A DNA stretch of 64,000 nt from Bilophila sp964538355 (GCA_964538355.1 CAZIFC010000002.1:124001-188000); one strand, 5' to 3'; shown: positions 42,439 to 50,204, counted from the stretch's first letter. The notes: generated by a model not told the origin, from the sequence alone. Made by a program: numbers and translations.

Positions 42439-42879
42439 TTACAGGCTTTTCCGATAGGCATACAGGTGCGCGATATTGAACAGCAGGAACAGGCCGCCGG
42501 CGACGGCATGCCCCCTGTCGCGCCCGGCGAGGCCAAACGCCAGCGATGCCGCCAGCGTTGCCAGCATCCCGCGGTTGGTGAACCGCATGGCGGCAGCCCG
42601 GCTGATCCGCGGCTTGCGAGGCACCGAAAGCTCCCGGGCCTCCTCCCGCATGAAGCTTTCCCACTGCCCGGCAAGCTCAAGCAGATCCTCCCGGCTGATT
42701 TGGGCCGGATCATATTCGAGCAGCAGGGAACCCGTCCGGCTGTTCGCCGTCACGGAAAGCATCCCCGGCAGGGATGCGAGAAGCCCGCGCACCTGCTCGG
42801 CATTGCTCGGCTGTTTCAGCGCGGGATGGCGAAGGCGCACCCGCCCATCCAGAAAGCTGGTAACAAAGGATTCAATCAT
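42439..42879 (-). CDS. HMA-like membrane protein, candidate ferrosome accessory (FezC-like)
   Basis: 146 residues: an HMA-like ferredoxin-fold domain (1-70) and a C-terminal hydrophobic region (about 100-140, MLATLAASLAFGLAGRD and AVAGGLFLLFNIAHLYAY). The usual CxxC metal site is absent. Instead it has GRVRLR, matching GRMRLR at the same place in the neighbouring ATPase, and both share the later NxRTGSxLLxY strand. The start overlaps the ATPase stop (ATGA), so the two are translationally coupled. The order small protein, ATPase, HMA-like protein resembles the D. magneticus fezA-fezB-fezC cluster; assignment as FezC-like is inference. Confidence 0.72.
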   Translation of the reverse strand: MIESFVTSFLDGRVRLRHPALKQPSNAEQVRGLLASLPGMLSVTANSRTGSLLLEYDPAQISREDLLELAGQWESFMREEARELSVPRKPRISRAAAMRFTNRGMLATLAASLAFGLAGRDRGHAVAGGLFLLFNIAHLYAYRKSL

Positions 42880-44987
42880 GCCGATACCTCCATGATGGGC
42901 GTTTCCACACCTGGCCTCAGCATGGGGCGCATGGCGTTGAGCGAAACGCCCACCGTCGTCAGATTGTGCAGGACTGCGGAAACCCCGGGGGCCATGATTC
43001 CCGTCAGCCCGGAAACCAAAAACAGGGTGTTGAGGCTCATGGTCGCGCCAAAGTTCGCCTTGACCCGCCGCATGGTGGCCTTGCCGAGATCCATGCCCGT
43101 AACCAAACCTTCAAGGCGGCATCCCGTCAGGACGACATCCGCCACTTCGCGGGCCAGATCCGCCCCGTCGCGCAGGGTGACGCCCACATCGGCGGCGGAC
43201 AGGGCCGGGGAATCGTTGATGCCGTCCCCGAGCATGGCTACCGTATGCCCTTCCGCCTGCAGGCTGCGGACCACGGCGGCCTTGTCCGTGGGCAGCACCT
43301 GCGCCCGGTATTCGCCAATGCCCAACCGGGCCGCCACGGCGGCAGCCGTCCGTTCGTCGTCGCCGGTCAGCATGACGATACGGCATCCCCGTTCCCGCAA
43401 GGCCCGAACCACGGAAGCGGCTTCGGGGCGAAGCGGATCTTCGATGCCCACCAGACCGGCGAGCCTGCCGTCTATCGCCAGATACAGGACGGAATGCCCC
43501 TGCCGGGCCAGACGCTCGATTTCGCTTCGCATCTGCTCGACGGCAACCTTTTCGTCGTGATGGATATAGTGGCGGCTTCCGAGCAGAACCCGCTTGCCGT
43601 GCAGCCGGGAGGCTATGCCGTGCGCGACGACATATTCGACATGGGTATGCTCCTCCTGATGCTGCAACCCTTCCAGCTCGGCCCGGCGTACAACGGCACG
43701 GGCCACAGGATGCGGGAAATGCTCCTCAAGGCAGGCCGCAATCTTCAGGATCTCGTCCCGCCGATAGCCTTCGCACGGGATCACCTCCACCACTTCGGGG
43801 CGGGATTCCGTCAGCGTGCCCGTCTTGTCGAACACAACCGCATCGGCAGAAGCCAGCGATTCGAGGAACCGACCGCCCTTCACGAGCACGCCCCGGCCCA
43901 CCCCTTCCTTCATGGCGGCAAGTATCGCCAGCGGAGTCGCAAGCTTGAGCGCGCAGGAATAGTCGACGAGCAGCACGGAAGCCGCCCGCGCCGGGTTCCG
44001 GGTCACAAGCCAGACAAGCCCGGCAAGCAGGAAGCTGAACGGAACCACGGCATCGGCCAGCCGCTCGGCCCTGCTCTGCACGCCCGCCTTGAGTGCCTCA
44101 GAATCTTCAATAAACCTCACAATCTGCCGCAGGCGCGTTCCGTCACCGACACCGGTGGGCCGGATGGCAATCTCGCCTTCCTCCACCACCGTTCCGGCAA
44201 AGACCGAAGCCCCGGGAGAGCGCAGCACACCCAGCGGCTCCCCGGTCATGGAAGCCTGATTGACCGAGGCCTCGCCCTCTTCCACCACGCCGTCAACCGG
44301 AATGGCGGAACCGGCCCGCACCACGACGAGATCGCCCTCGTGCAGGTCGTTGATGGCAACGTGCAGTTCCCGGCCTTCCCGCCGCACCCAGACGGTATCG
44401 ATATCCAGAGCCAGGCTTTCCGCGAGGCTGTCCAGCGATTTCTTGCGTGTCCACGACTCCAGTGCCTCGCCGAATCCAAGAAGCAGGGTAAGCAGGCGGG
44501 CTGTCCTGAAGTCCCCCCGCAGCAGGGAGATGCCGATGGCGGCGGCATCCAGCACCTCCACATTGAGCTTTCCCCGAAACAGGGCGGCAACGCCCTTGCA
44601 CAGGAATGGCAGTGCGGTCACGGCGGCAGTAGCCACCCTGAGCAGAAAAGGCATGAAGGGGCGCAGGAGCACATGGCGCAGGAGCGGTCCCCAGCCCGGC
44701 CCTTCTTCCGCTCGTTTCGGGAGGCGGGCCTGCGGCACCTCGGGCAGGGCCTGTTCCGTACCCGGCAGCGACGCGGCCAGCATCAGGCAGGCGGCACGGC
44801 AGGCCTTTTCATCGACATACAGCAGAAGCACGCTCCCGGTACGGGGATTGACGCGCACCCCTTCGATGCCGTCTATGGCATCCAGCCTGTCCGCAAGGCT
44901 CTGCGCCCGGCGGAGGCTGAACCGGGAACGGGCGCGCAACCGCATCCGTCCCGGCAATTCATGAATGATAACAAATGGCATGGACAT
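42876..44987 (-). CDS. fezB: P1B-type metal ATPase with SCAL motif, putative ferrosome FezB
   Basis: A 703-residue heavy-metal pump. N-terminal HMA-like domain (1-75) lacks CxxC and carries GRMRLRAR. Core motifs are intact: TGEP (249-251 region), phosphorylation site DKTGT (387-391), HP (FPHPVARAV), TGDDER and GDGINDSP. The transmembrane metal motif, CPC in copper/zinc pumps, is YSCALKLATP (343-352), the SCA form I associate with subgroup P1B-6. P1B-6 includes FezB, which builds ferrosomes, lipid-bounded iron stores in D. magneticus and other anaerobes. The small YtxH-like gene lies 76 nt upstream, the HMA-like gene overlaps downstream, and feoAB and Fur boxes precede. Iron as substrate is inferred from context. 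Confidence 0.85.
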   Translation of the reverse strand: MSMPFVIIHELPGRMRLRARSRFSLRRAQSLADRLDAIDGIEGVRVNPRTGSVLLLYVDEKACRAACLMLAASLPGTEQALPEVPQARLPKRAEEGPGWGPLLRHVLLRPFMPFLLRVATAAVTALPFLCKGVAALFRGKLNVEVLDAAAIGISLLRGDFRTARLLTLLLGFGEALESWTRKKSLDSLAESLALDIDTVWVRREGRELHVAINDLHEGDLVVVRAGSAIPVDGVVEEGEASVNQASMTGEPLGVLRSPGASVFAGTVVEEGEIAIRPTGVGDGTRLRQIVRFIEDSEALKAGVQSRAERLADAVVPFSFLLAGLVWLVTRNPARAASVLLVDYSCALKLATPLAILAAMKEGVGRGVLVKGGRFLESLASADAVVFDKTGTLTESRPEVVEVIPCEGYRRDEILKIAACLEEHFPHPVARAVVRRAELEGLQHQEEHTHVEYVVAHGIASRLHGKRVLLGSRHYIHHDEKVAVEQMRSEIERLARQGHSVLYLAIDGRLAGLVGIEDPLRPEAASVVRALRERGCRIVMLTGDDERTAAAVAARLGIGEYRAQVLPTDKAAVVRSLQAEGHTVAMLGDGINDSPALSAADVGVTLRDGADLAREVADVVLTGCRLEGLVTGMDLGKATMRRVKANFGATMSLNTLFLVSGLTGIMAPGVSAVLHNLTTVGVSLNAMRPMLRPGVETPIMEVSA

Positions 44988-45063
44988 CTCTTTTCAAGCA
45001 AAAATGTACAAATCCCGTCCGAAGCGGCGGAAGGAAAACCGCCTCGGACAGGATTGCAGGGAG

Positions 45064-45312
45064 CTAGGCCTTGTCTTCGGCTTCCCGACGCTGCTCGGCC
45101 GCATGCCGGGCCTCTTCCATCATGTCCTCGACGTTTTCCTTGACCGTTTCCACCTTGGAGAGCATGGCGTCCTTGACGTCCATGCCGCGGCTCAGAAGAT
45201 CCGTAGCCAGCGGCTTGATATCCAGCTTTCCGCGGCTGACCGCCACCGCGCCGATTGCGCCAAGAGCCAGGCCGCCAAGGAAAAACAAACCGTACTTCAT
45301 GTTCTCGTTCAT
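45064..45312 (-). CDS. Small YtxH-like membrane protein, candidate FezA-like
   Basis: 82 residues: one N-terminal glycine-rich transmembrane helix (YGLFFLGGLALGAIGAVAVS) and a soluble helical, acidic C-terminus (SKVETVKENVEDMMEEARHAAEQRREAEDKA) that could form a coiled coil. This is the YtxH-like plan. GGGAGAG precedes the ATG. It lies directly upstream of the SCAL ATPase and downstream of a strong Fur box, so it probably starts the ferrosome-like unit. A link to FezA is inferred from position and the membrane character only. Confidence 0.75.
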   Translation of the reverse strand: MNENMKYGLFFLGGLALGAIGAVAVSRGKLDIKPLATDLLSRGMDVKDAMLSKVETVKENVEDMMEEARHAAEQRREAEDKA

Positions 45313-45330
45313 GTTTCTCTCCCTAGATTA

Positions 45331-45345
45331 AGAAAATCATTATCA
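45331..45345 (-). promoter_or_regulatory. Candidate Fur box ahead of the ferrosome-like genes
   Basis: On the minus strand TGATAATGATTTTCT matches 12 of 14 informative positions of both TGATAATnATTATCA and TGAAAATnATTTTCA. It lies 19 bp upstream of the YtxH-like start, in the 52-bp gap after feoB; a TTGACA (-35-like) lies at 45360-45355. Confidence 0.7.
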
Positions 45346-45364
45346 GTTAAAGGGTGTCAAAAAA

Positions 45365-47608
45365 TCAGAAAACCATCATGCCAATCTTGTGCGCGGCAGC
45401 CGCCACACCGAAGGCGAACGCGGTGTTGAACAGCATGCTGAACGCAACCCATCCCCAGCTGCCCGCCTCCTGCCGGATGACCACAAGAGCCACAAAGCAC
45501 GGCGAATAAAGAAGCACGAACAGCATAAGGGACAATGCCGTCGCCTTGTTCCAATTGGGGTCCTGGGCAAGGCGTTCCGCCAGCGACGTCGCTTCCTCGG
45601 GGTCCTGCTCGCCAAGCGAATAGGCCGTGCCGAGCGTGGAGACAATGGCTTCCTTGGCGGCGATGCCGCCGAGCAGGGCCACGTCCGTGCGCCAGTCAAA
45701 ACCCAGGGGGCGAGTCAGCGGCTCGATGGCCATGCCAAGACGTCCGGCTACGGAATTCTGAAGGGAGGCTTCGGACAGCGCGGCTTCCACGGCGGCAAGT
45801 TCCTCTTCCAGAGGTTCGCGTTCCGCGCCTTCGGGCAGCCCTTCAATCGTTTCCTGCAAGGCGGCGATCTGCGCTTCCAGCGGAGCGGCTTGATCCGCAT
45901 CCAGCGTCGGGAACGTCATGCTCGCCCAAATCAGGATGGATACGGCAACCAGAACCGTCCCCGCCTTTTTGAGATACAGCCACGTCCGTTCCCAACAGTG
46001 CGTCAAAACGCTGCGGAGGGTCGGGGTGCGGTACGGCGGCAATTCCATGACGAACGGCGTCGATTCGCCGCGGATGATGGTCGAGCGCAGCAGCAGCGAC
46101 ATGAGCAGCGCGGCGGCCCAGCCTGCCAGTGTCAGGAAAAACATGGTGCTGGCGGGGTTTTCGGGGAAGAAGACCCCAACCAGCAGAAGAAACACGGGGA
46201 GCTTGGCTCCGCAGGCCATGTAGGGAAGCGTAAGCAGCGTCGCCAGCTTCTCCTTGGGGCTGCGGAGGGTACGGGTCGCCATGACGCCGGGGATGGCGCA
46301 GCCGCCCGCAATGCCGCCCGCGATGATGAACGGCATGACCGAGGCACCGTGCAGGCCGAACGCCCGGAACACACGGTCCAGCATATAGGCCATGCGGGCC
46401 ATATAGCCGAAGTCCTCAAGCAGGGCCACGAGCGTAAACATGATGACGATGAGGGGCACGAAGCTCATGACCCCGCCGAGGCCGTCGATGACGCCGCTGA
46501 CGATCAGCGACTTCAGGAAACCGTCCGGCATCAGTTCGCCCACCGTATCGCCCAGCCAGCCGAAACCATCCTCCACCCAGCCCTGAGGATAGGCTCCCAC
46601 CACAAACGTGAGCTGGAACATGGCGTACATCACGCCGAGCATGATGAGCGGCCCGAGCAGCGGATTGGTCAGCACCTTGTCGATCTTGTCGGAAAGGGCC
46701 AGCCGATCCTTTGCAGATTCGCGCTGGACGGTTCCGTCGCGCAGGATGCTGCGGATAAAGCCGTAGCGATAGTCGGCAATGACGGCTTCCGGGGATGTCC
46801 CCAGCGTATTGCGGATATGTTCCGACACGGCGGCGCGTTCGGCCCGGAGCTGCGAGGCCACTGCCGGCATGGACTCGGCCTGCTTCAGGATTTCCTCATC
46901 GTTCTCGAGGATCTTCAGCGCGATCCAGCGCGCCGGATACCGGTCCACAAGCAGGTTCTTTTCTTTCAGGATGGATTCCATCCGCGCAAGCACCGGATCA
47001 AGATCCGAGCCATAGGAAATTTCCAGCGGGTGGCTTCCCCTGTAGCCAAAGGCGATGGCCTCGCGCAGGGCTTTCCTCAGCCCTTCACCGGAGCGGGCCA
47101 CGGTAGCGACCACCGGGATGCCGAGCTTTTTGCCGAGTTCCTCAATGTTGACCTGAATGCCGGCCTTGCGGGCCTCGTCCATCATGTTGCAGGCGAGCAC
47201 CACCGGCAACCCCATTTCCATAATCTGCACCGTCAGGAACAGGTTGCGCTCAAGGGCGGACGTATCCACAAGATTCACCACCGCCATGGGCTTCTCGGCA
47301 TACGTTTCGGGAGCGAGCACGGCACGGGTGACGATCTCTTCCTGCGAGTAGGCCGTCAGGGAATAGGTTCCCGGAAGGTCCACCATCGTGACCTCCACGC
47401 CGTCCAGAACGACGCGGCCTTCTTTCTTCTCCACGGTCACACCGGGATAGTTGCCCACATGCTGGTGCGTTCCGGTATATTCATTAAACGCGGTGGTCTT
47501 TCCACAGTTGGGATTTCCGGCCAGCGCAATGCGGACGGCTTTCAACGCCGCGTGTCTTGGCTCTTCGTTCCCGGCACGGCGAAGCCGCTCGGTCTGGGCC
47601 TGGCTCAT
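45365..47608 (-). CDS. feoB: Ferrous iron transporter B
   Basis: The main inner-membrane Fe(II) importer, 747 residues. The N-terminal G domain has G1 ALAGNPNCGKTTAFNEYTG, switch region VGNYPGVTVEKKEG, G3 DLPGTYSL and G4-like NMMDEA. Then come the GDI region and two inverted Gate repeats with about ten helices (PFIIAGGIAGGCAIPGVMATRT, CGAKLPVFLLLVG, LLGGIAAKEAIVSTLGTAY, MLFVLLYSPCFVALVVI), containing the conserved gate cysteines. The start overlaps the feoA stop by 4 nt. It is followed by a Fur box and the ferrosome-like genes. Confidence 0.97.
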   Translation of the reverse strand: MSQAQTERLRRAGNEEPRHAALKAVRIALAGNPNCGKTTAFNEYTGTHQHVGNYPGVTVEKKEGRVVLDGVEVTMVDLPGTYSLTAYSQEEIVTRAVLAPETYAEKPMAVVNLVDTSALERNLFLTVQIMEMGLPVVLACNMMDEARKAGIQVNIEELGKKLGIPVVATVARSGEGLRKALREAIAFGYRGSHPLEISYGSDLDPVLARMESILKEKNLLVDRYPARWIALKILENDEEILKQAESMPAVASQLRAERAAVSEHIRNTLGTSPEAVIADYRYGFIRSILRDGTVQRESAKDRLALSDKIDKVLTNPLLGPLIMLGVMYAMFQLTFVVGAYPQGWVEDGFGWLGDTVGELMPDGFLKSLIVSGVIDGLGGVMSFVPLIVIMFTLVALLEDFGYMARMAYMLDRVFRAFGLHGASVMPFIIAGGIAGGCAIPGVMATRTLRSPKEKLATLLTLPYMACGAKLPVFLLLVGVFFPENPASTMFFLTLAGWAAALLMSLLLRSTIIRGESTPFVMELPPYRTPTLRSVLTHCWERTWLYLKKAGTVLVAVSILIWASMTFPTLDADQAAPLEAQIAALQETIEGLPEGAEREPLEEELAAVEAALSEASLQNSVAGRLGMAIEPLTRPLGFDWRTDVALLGGIAAKEAIVSTLGTAYSLGEQDPEEATSLAERLAQDPNWNKATALSLMLFVLLYSPCFVALVVIRQEAGSWGWVAFSMLFNTAFAFGVAAAAHKIGMMVF

Positions 47609-47838
47609 ACAACCTCCACAGTGATAAAATCAGCTTCCCGGTTCCGCAGGGCAAGCGTGACCCCGAAAAGCCGCAAGGCAACCGGATCGCGCAGCGGCGC
47701 GCGCCCCACAATTTCCACATCCGTACCGGGGATCAGCCCCATATCCCGAATGCGCCGCCCAAGCTCTCCGTCCGCGTCCACGCTGACGATGCTGCCCTTC
47801 TGCCCTTCCTGCATCTGGCGCAACCCAATCTTTTGCAT
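47605..47838 (-). CDS. feoA: Ferrous iron transport protein A
   Basis: A small SH3-like cytoplasmic partner of FeoB, 77 residues. Typical sequence: LRQMQEGQKGSIVSVDADGELGRRIRDMGLIPGTDVEIVGRAPLRDPVALRL (read in parts over residues 5-56), with the conserved RRxxxMGLxPG and DPV. The frame extends 28 codons upstream, but ATG at 47838 has GGAGAGG upstream and gives the family length. It is coupled to feoB by ATGA. A 224-bp structured leader with Fur-like sites separates it from flavodoxin. Confidence 0.93.
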   Translation of the reverse strand: MQKIGLRQMQEGQKGSIVSVDADGELGRRIRDMGLIPGTDVEIVGRAPLRDPVALRLFGVTLALRNREADFITVEVV

Positions 47839-47858
47839 GTGCCTCTCCGTTGTGATTT

Positions 47859-47873
47859 CAAATTTCATTATCA
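47859..47873 (-). promoter_or_regulatory. Fur-like site close to feoA
   Basis: Minus-strand TGATAATGAAATTTG has a perfect left half-site (TGATAAT) and a weak right half; it lies 20 bp upstream of the feoA start. Confidence 0.4.
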
Positions 47874-47920
47874 TATCCAGCCGCATCATGAGCGGACATG
47901 GATGTTTTTCCCCTTGGGCC

Positions 47921-47979
47921 ATGTAGGGCTTCTACATTTGTGAGCACGCAGATTTCACATGAAAACCTGCGTGCTCACA
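47921..47979 (-). promoter_or_regulatory. Two stacked hairpins in the feoA leader
   Basis: A 13-bp perfect inverted repeat (TGTGAGCACGCAG at 47939-47951, CTGCGTGCTCACA at 47967-47979, 15-nt loop) is followed, toward feoA, by a second small hairpin (ATGTAG/CTACAT, 47921-47937). Neither strand has a T run, so it is not a standard terminator. It could be a regulatory leader, an operator or a processing site. Confidence 0.55.
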
Positions 47980-48028
47980 GCCATGTCATGGGGGAGAATG
48001 ACGTGTCGGAATCAACGTATACTGTATT

Positions 48029-48043
48029 TGAATTTCATTTTCA
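48029..48043 (-). promoter_or_regulatory. Candidate Fur box upstream of feoAB
   Basis: Minus-strand TGAAAATGAAATTCA matches 12 of 14 informative positions of the Desulfovibrio-type Fur box. It differs by one base from the site at 50190-50204. It stands between the flavodoxin stop codon and feoA, in an AT-rich stretch. Confidence 0.65.
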
Positions 48044-48062
48044 ATATCAAATCAAAAAAATT

Positions 48063-48512
48063 TTATTGCCCAAGGGCCGCCAGCACACGCTTTCCCCAGT
48101 CCTCGACATCATCCTGATGGGAGGAGAGATCGCCATCTATCTTCAATCCTTCAAGCATCTGCACCGCTCCGAGATCGGCAAGGCGGGCTTCAATAACGTC
48201 CACGGCCCCGCAAAAATGTTCGAAACTGCTGTCGCCGGTCGCAAAGCACGCCGTCTTCACGCCCTTTGCGCCGATGGAATGAAACGCCTCGAAAAGCGGT
48301 TCAAAATCCGGCTGCAATTCAATCTCGTCGGTGCCCCACGCGGAGCAGCCGAAGAGGACGGCATCATACCCCGCGCACAGCCCTTCGGGGGTGGCGTTGG
48401 CGGCGTCTTCCACATCCACCGTATGGCCCGCAACCCGGAACTGGTTGCCCAAAGCCTCGGCGACAGCCGCCGTATTGCCGGTAGTAGAGCCGTACACAAC
48501 AAGAATGTTCAT
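48063..48512 (-). CDS. Flavodoxin
   Basis: A 149-residue FMN electron carrier that can replace ferredoxin when iron is scarce. The phosphate-binding loop is GSTTGNTAAVAEAL. The two flavin loops are visible as FGCSAWGTDEIELQPDF (60s loop with Trp) and CFATGDSSFEHFCGAVD (90s loop; the usual Tyr is Phe). The C-terminus KIDGDLSSHQDDVEDWGKRV is typical of short-chain Desulfovibrio flavodoxins. It lies 21 nt after the STAS-like gene in a Fur-preceded unit, fitting induction in iron limitation. Confidence 0.95.
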   Translation of the reverse strand: MNILVVYGSTTGNTAAVAEALGNQFRVAGHTVDVEDAANATPEGLCAGYDAVLFGCSAWGTDEIELQPDFEPLFEAFHSIGAKGVKTACFATGDSSFEHFCGAVDVIEARLADLGAVQMLEGLKIDGDLSSHQDDVEDWGKRVLAALGQ

Positions 48513-48533
48513 GGCATGTCCTCTTTTTCGTGC

Positions 48534-48938
48534 TTAGTGTTCGTGATGATGATCATGGTGTTCATGATGATGCCCGCCGCATTTTCCACCGCAAGTGCAC
48601 TGTTTGCATTTGCCGCAGCATCCGGTTTTCTTTTTGCGCTGGGGTACAATCAGCACACGGCTTCCCGAGGGGGCGATCTGAAACCCGTTTTCGCCCTTGA
48701 AGAACAGCTGCGCCGCGGGAACAGGCGTCTTGCACAGCCGCGCCTGCAAGACTTTCCCGCCAAAGGGAACGATATCCCGCAGCTCTGCCGTATCGACAAA
48801 CACCCTGCCGCCGCACCGGTATTCCTTCAACAAAAGGTTTAACAGCTCATGGGCGGAGCTGCCGTCAAAAACGCCCCGCATCCGTACATGAAGATTGTCT
48901 TTATTATGGTGGTACTGCATATGGAAATCCGCACTCAT
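48534..48938 (-). CDS. STAS-like protein with Cys/His-rich metal-binding tail
   Basis: 134 residues. The first 100 resemble an anti-anti-sigma/STAS fold (NLHVRMRGVFDGSSAHELL ... GGRVFVDTAELRDIVPFG). The last 30 are an extreme metal-binding tail: GCCGKCKQCTCGGKCGG with six cysteines, then HHHEHHDHHHEH with eight histidines. AAGGAG precedes the ATG, which overlaps the DUF2325 gene stop (ATGA). With flavodoxin and feoAB next to it, it could buffer, sense or pass on iron (or zinc/nickel). I know no named family with this combination. Confidence 0.8.
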   Translation of the reverse strand: MSADFHMQYHHNKDNLHVRMRGVFDGSSAHELLNLLLKEYRCGGRVFVDTAELRDIVPFGGKVLQARLCKTPVPAAQLFFKGENGFQIAPSGSRVLIVPQRKKKTGCCGKCKQCTCGGKCGGHHHEHHDHHHEH

Positions 48939-50146
48939 GCCTGTTCTCCTTCACGCTGCGACGCTTCCCCGCCGAGAAGCCGGGAAATGGTATTCAGGCT
49001 TCCGTTGGGCAGCATATGGAATGTCTTGTTATGTTTTTTTGCCAAATTCTTTACCTTGATACAGGCCCCGTGGCTGTTGCAGTTGACGGGGCACAGGATA
49101 ATATCCGCCCGTCGGAGGCTTTTTTCCAGCTGGCGGGTTCCGCCCTGCAGGGAGCCGTTATGATAGTCAAGAATGCCGCCACCGCCTTCAATGTATTCAC
49201 GATAGCGGGCTTCCATGCGCTCCACTCCGCCGACAATCAGAATCCGCTTGCTGCACAGGTCGAACGACGGGCAGCTCTCGTTGCAGGCCCGGTCACAGCA
49301 GGTTTCCCCGCCACACGCTGCGGAGTCCGCATACGAGGCGAAGGCCTGCTTTCTGTTCTGGCTCAGCAGTGATTGCACCAGCTCCCGCTGGGATTCAAAA
49401 CGCTCGGTCAACGCGGCAAGGGAATCGCGCAGGGCGGCGTTTTCGGCTTCGAGTTCCGGGCCCCGGATTTCCCAGAGGTCGGGGGAAGCGTCATAAAAGA
49501 TTTCCAGATCCGCTTTCAGGCGATCCCGCTCGTCACGCAGCGCGGCATTGTCCTGCGCCAGCAGACGCCTGCCCTCTTCCAGCGACTCCAGCTCGGAACG
49601 CAGGGCGGCCTCGCGCTCCTTCAGCATCCGGATGCGGTTTGCCTGCTGCTCCTGCTTGCGCTGCATCTCCAAAAACTGGAGGCGTGTCCGCATCTGCTCT
49701 TCCGCAACGCCGTGCATCGCCATATGCACAGAGCCGTATACCGTGCGCCGCCCCTCGTCCGAAAGCGTCCGCGTAGCCGCGGCCCACAGCACATGTAGGT
49801 AACGCCCGGCCGTAAAGGCCTTTTTCCAGCTTGCAAGGAACGCGGATTCGTCCAGTGAACGAAGAGGCGCGGCCTCGCGCTCATACTTGCGGCGCAGAAG
49901 CTGGCTCATCTTTCTGGAAAGCGGGCTTTCCGTAGCGGCAGCATTGACGAGCAGCTCGTGGACTTCAAACGGGGTCAGCTCCGCCGGCGAAAGCGACATC
50001 TTCTTGAGCAAGAGTTTCTGCTCCGCCGGAGTGATTCCCATTCCGACAAGCGGACAGCGGAAAAGCTCGTCTGCCTCCCAGATTCCGTGAACGGTACGTG
50101 CCGCGGGCGCGGCAAAGGGGAATGATTCCTGTGGTAACCAGCACAT
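48935..50146 (-). CDS. DUF2325 domain protein with long coiled coil
   Basis: 403 residues. N-terminal helical domain (about 1-135), a long coiled coil (about 140-265, rich in E, R, L and Q), a cysteine cluster ACGGETCCDRACNESCPSFDLC (positions about 285-306, potential metal site) and a C-terminal DUF2325 domain: RILIVGGVERMEARYRE, GGILDYHNGS and ILCPVNCNSHGAC. The DUF2325 role is unknown; the fold suggests a Rossmann-like sensor. ATG at 50146 has GGAG upstream and removes a 13-codon unsupported extension. It is the first gene of the unit and lies 43 bp from a Fur-like box. Confidence 0.82.
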   Translation of the reverse strand: MCWLPQESFPFAAPAARTVHGIWEADELFRCPLVGMGITPAEQKLLLKKMSLSPAELTPFEVHELLVNAAATESPLSRKMSQLLRRKYEREAAPLRSLDESAFLASWKKAFTAGRYLHVLWAAATRTLSDEGRRTVYGSVHMAMHGVAEEQMRTRLQFLEMQRKQEQQANRIRMLKEREAALRSELESLEEGRRLLAQDNAALRDERDRLKADLEIFYDASPDLWEIRGPELEAENAALRDSLAALTERFESQRELVQSLLSQNRKQAFASYADSAACGGETCCDRACNESCPSFDLCSKRILIVGGVERMEARYREYIEGGGGILDYHNGSLQGGTRQLEKSLRRADIILCPVNCNSHGACIKVKNLAKKHNKTFHMLPNGSLNTISRLLGGEASQREGEQA

Positions 50147-50189
50147 TGTCTTACTCCGTTTCGTTCTGTTGGAGACAATCTGCACAATA

Positions 50190-50204
50190 TGAAAATGAAA
50201 GTCA
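50190..50204 (-). promoter_or_regulatory. Candidate Fur box ahead of the DUF2325 operon
   Basis: TGAAAATGAAAGTCA (plus-strand reading; the site is near-palindromic) matches 11 of 14 informative positions of TGAAAATnATTTTCA and differs by one base from the feoA-leader site. It is 43 bp upstream of the DUF2325 start. The rest of 50147-50502 shows no gene. Confidence 0.6.

Noticed and set aside
45389..47926. 845-codon open frame on the plus strand opposite feoAB
   Set aside because: Arg/Gln/His-rich antisense translation; feoB motifs on the other strand are unambiguous.
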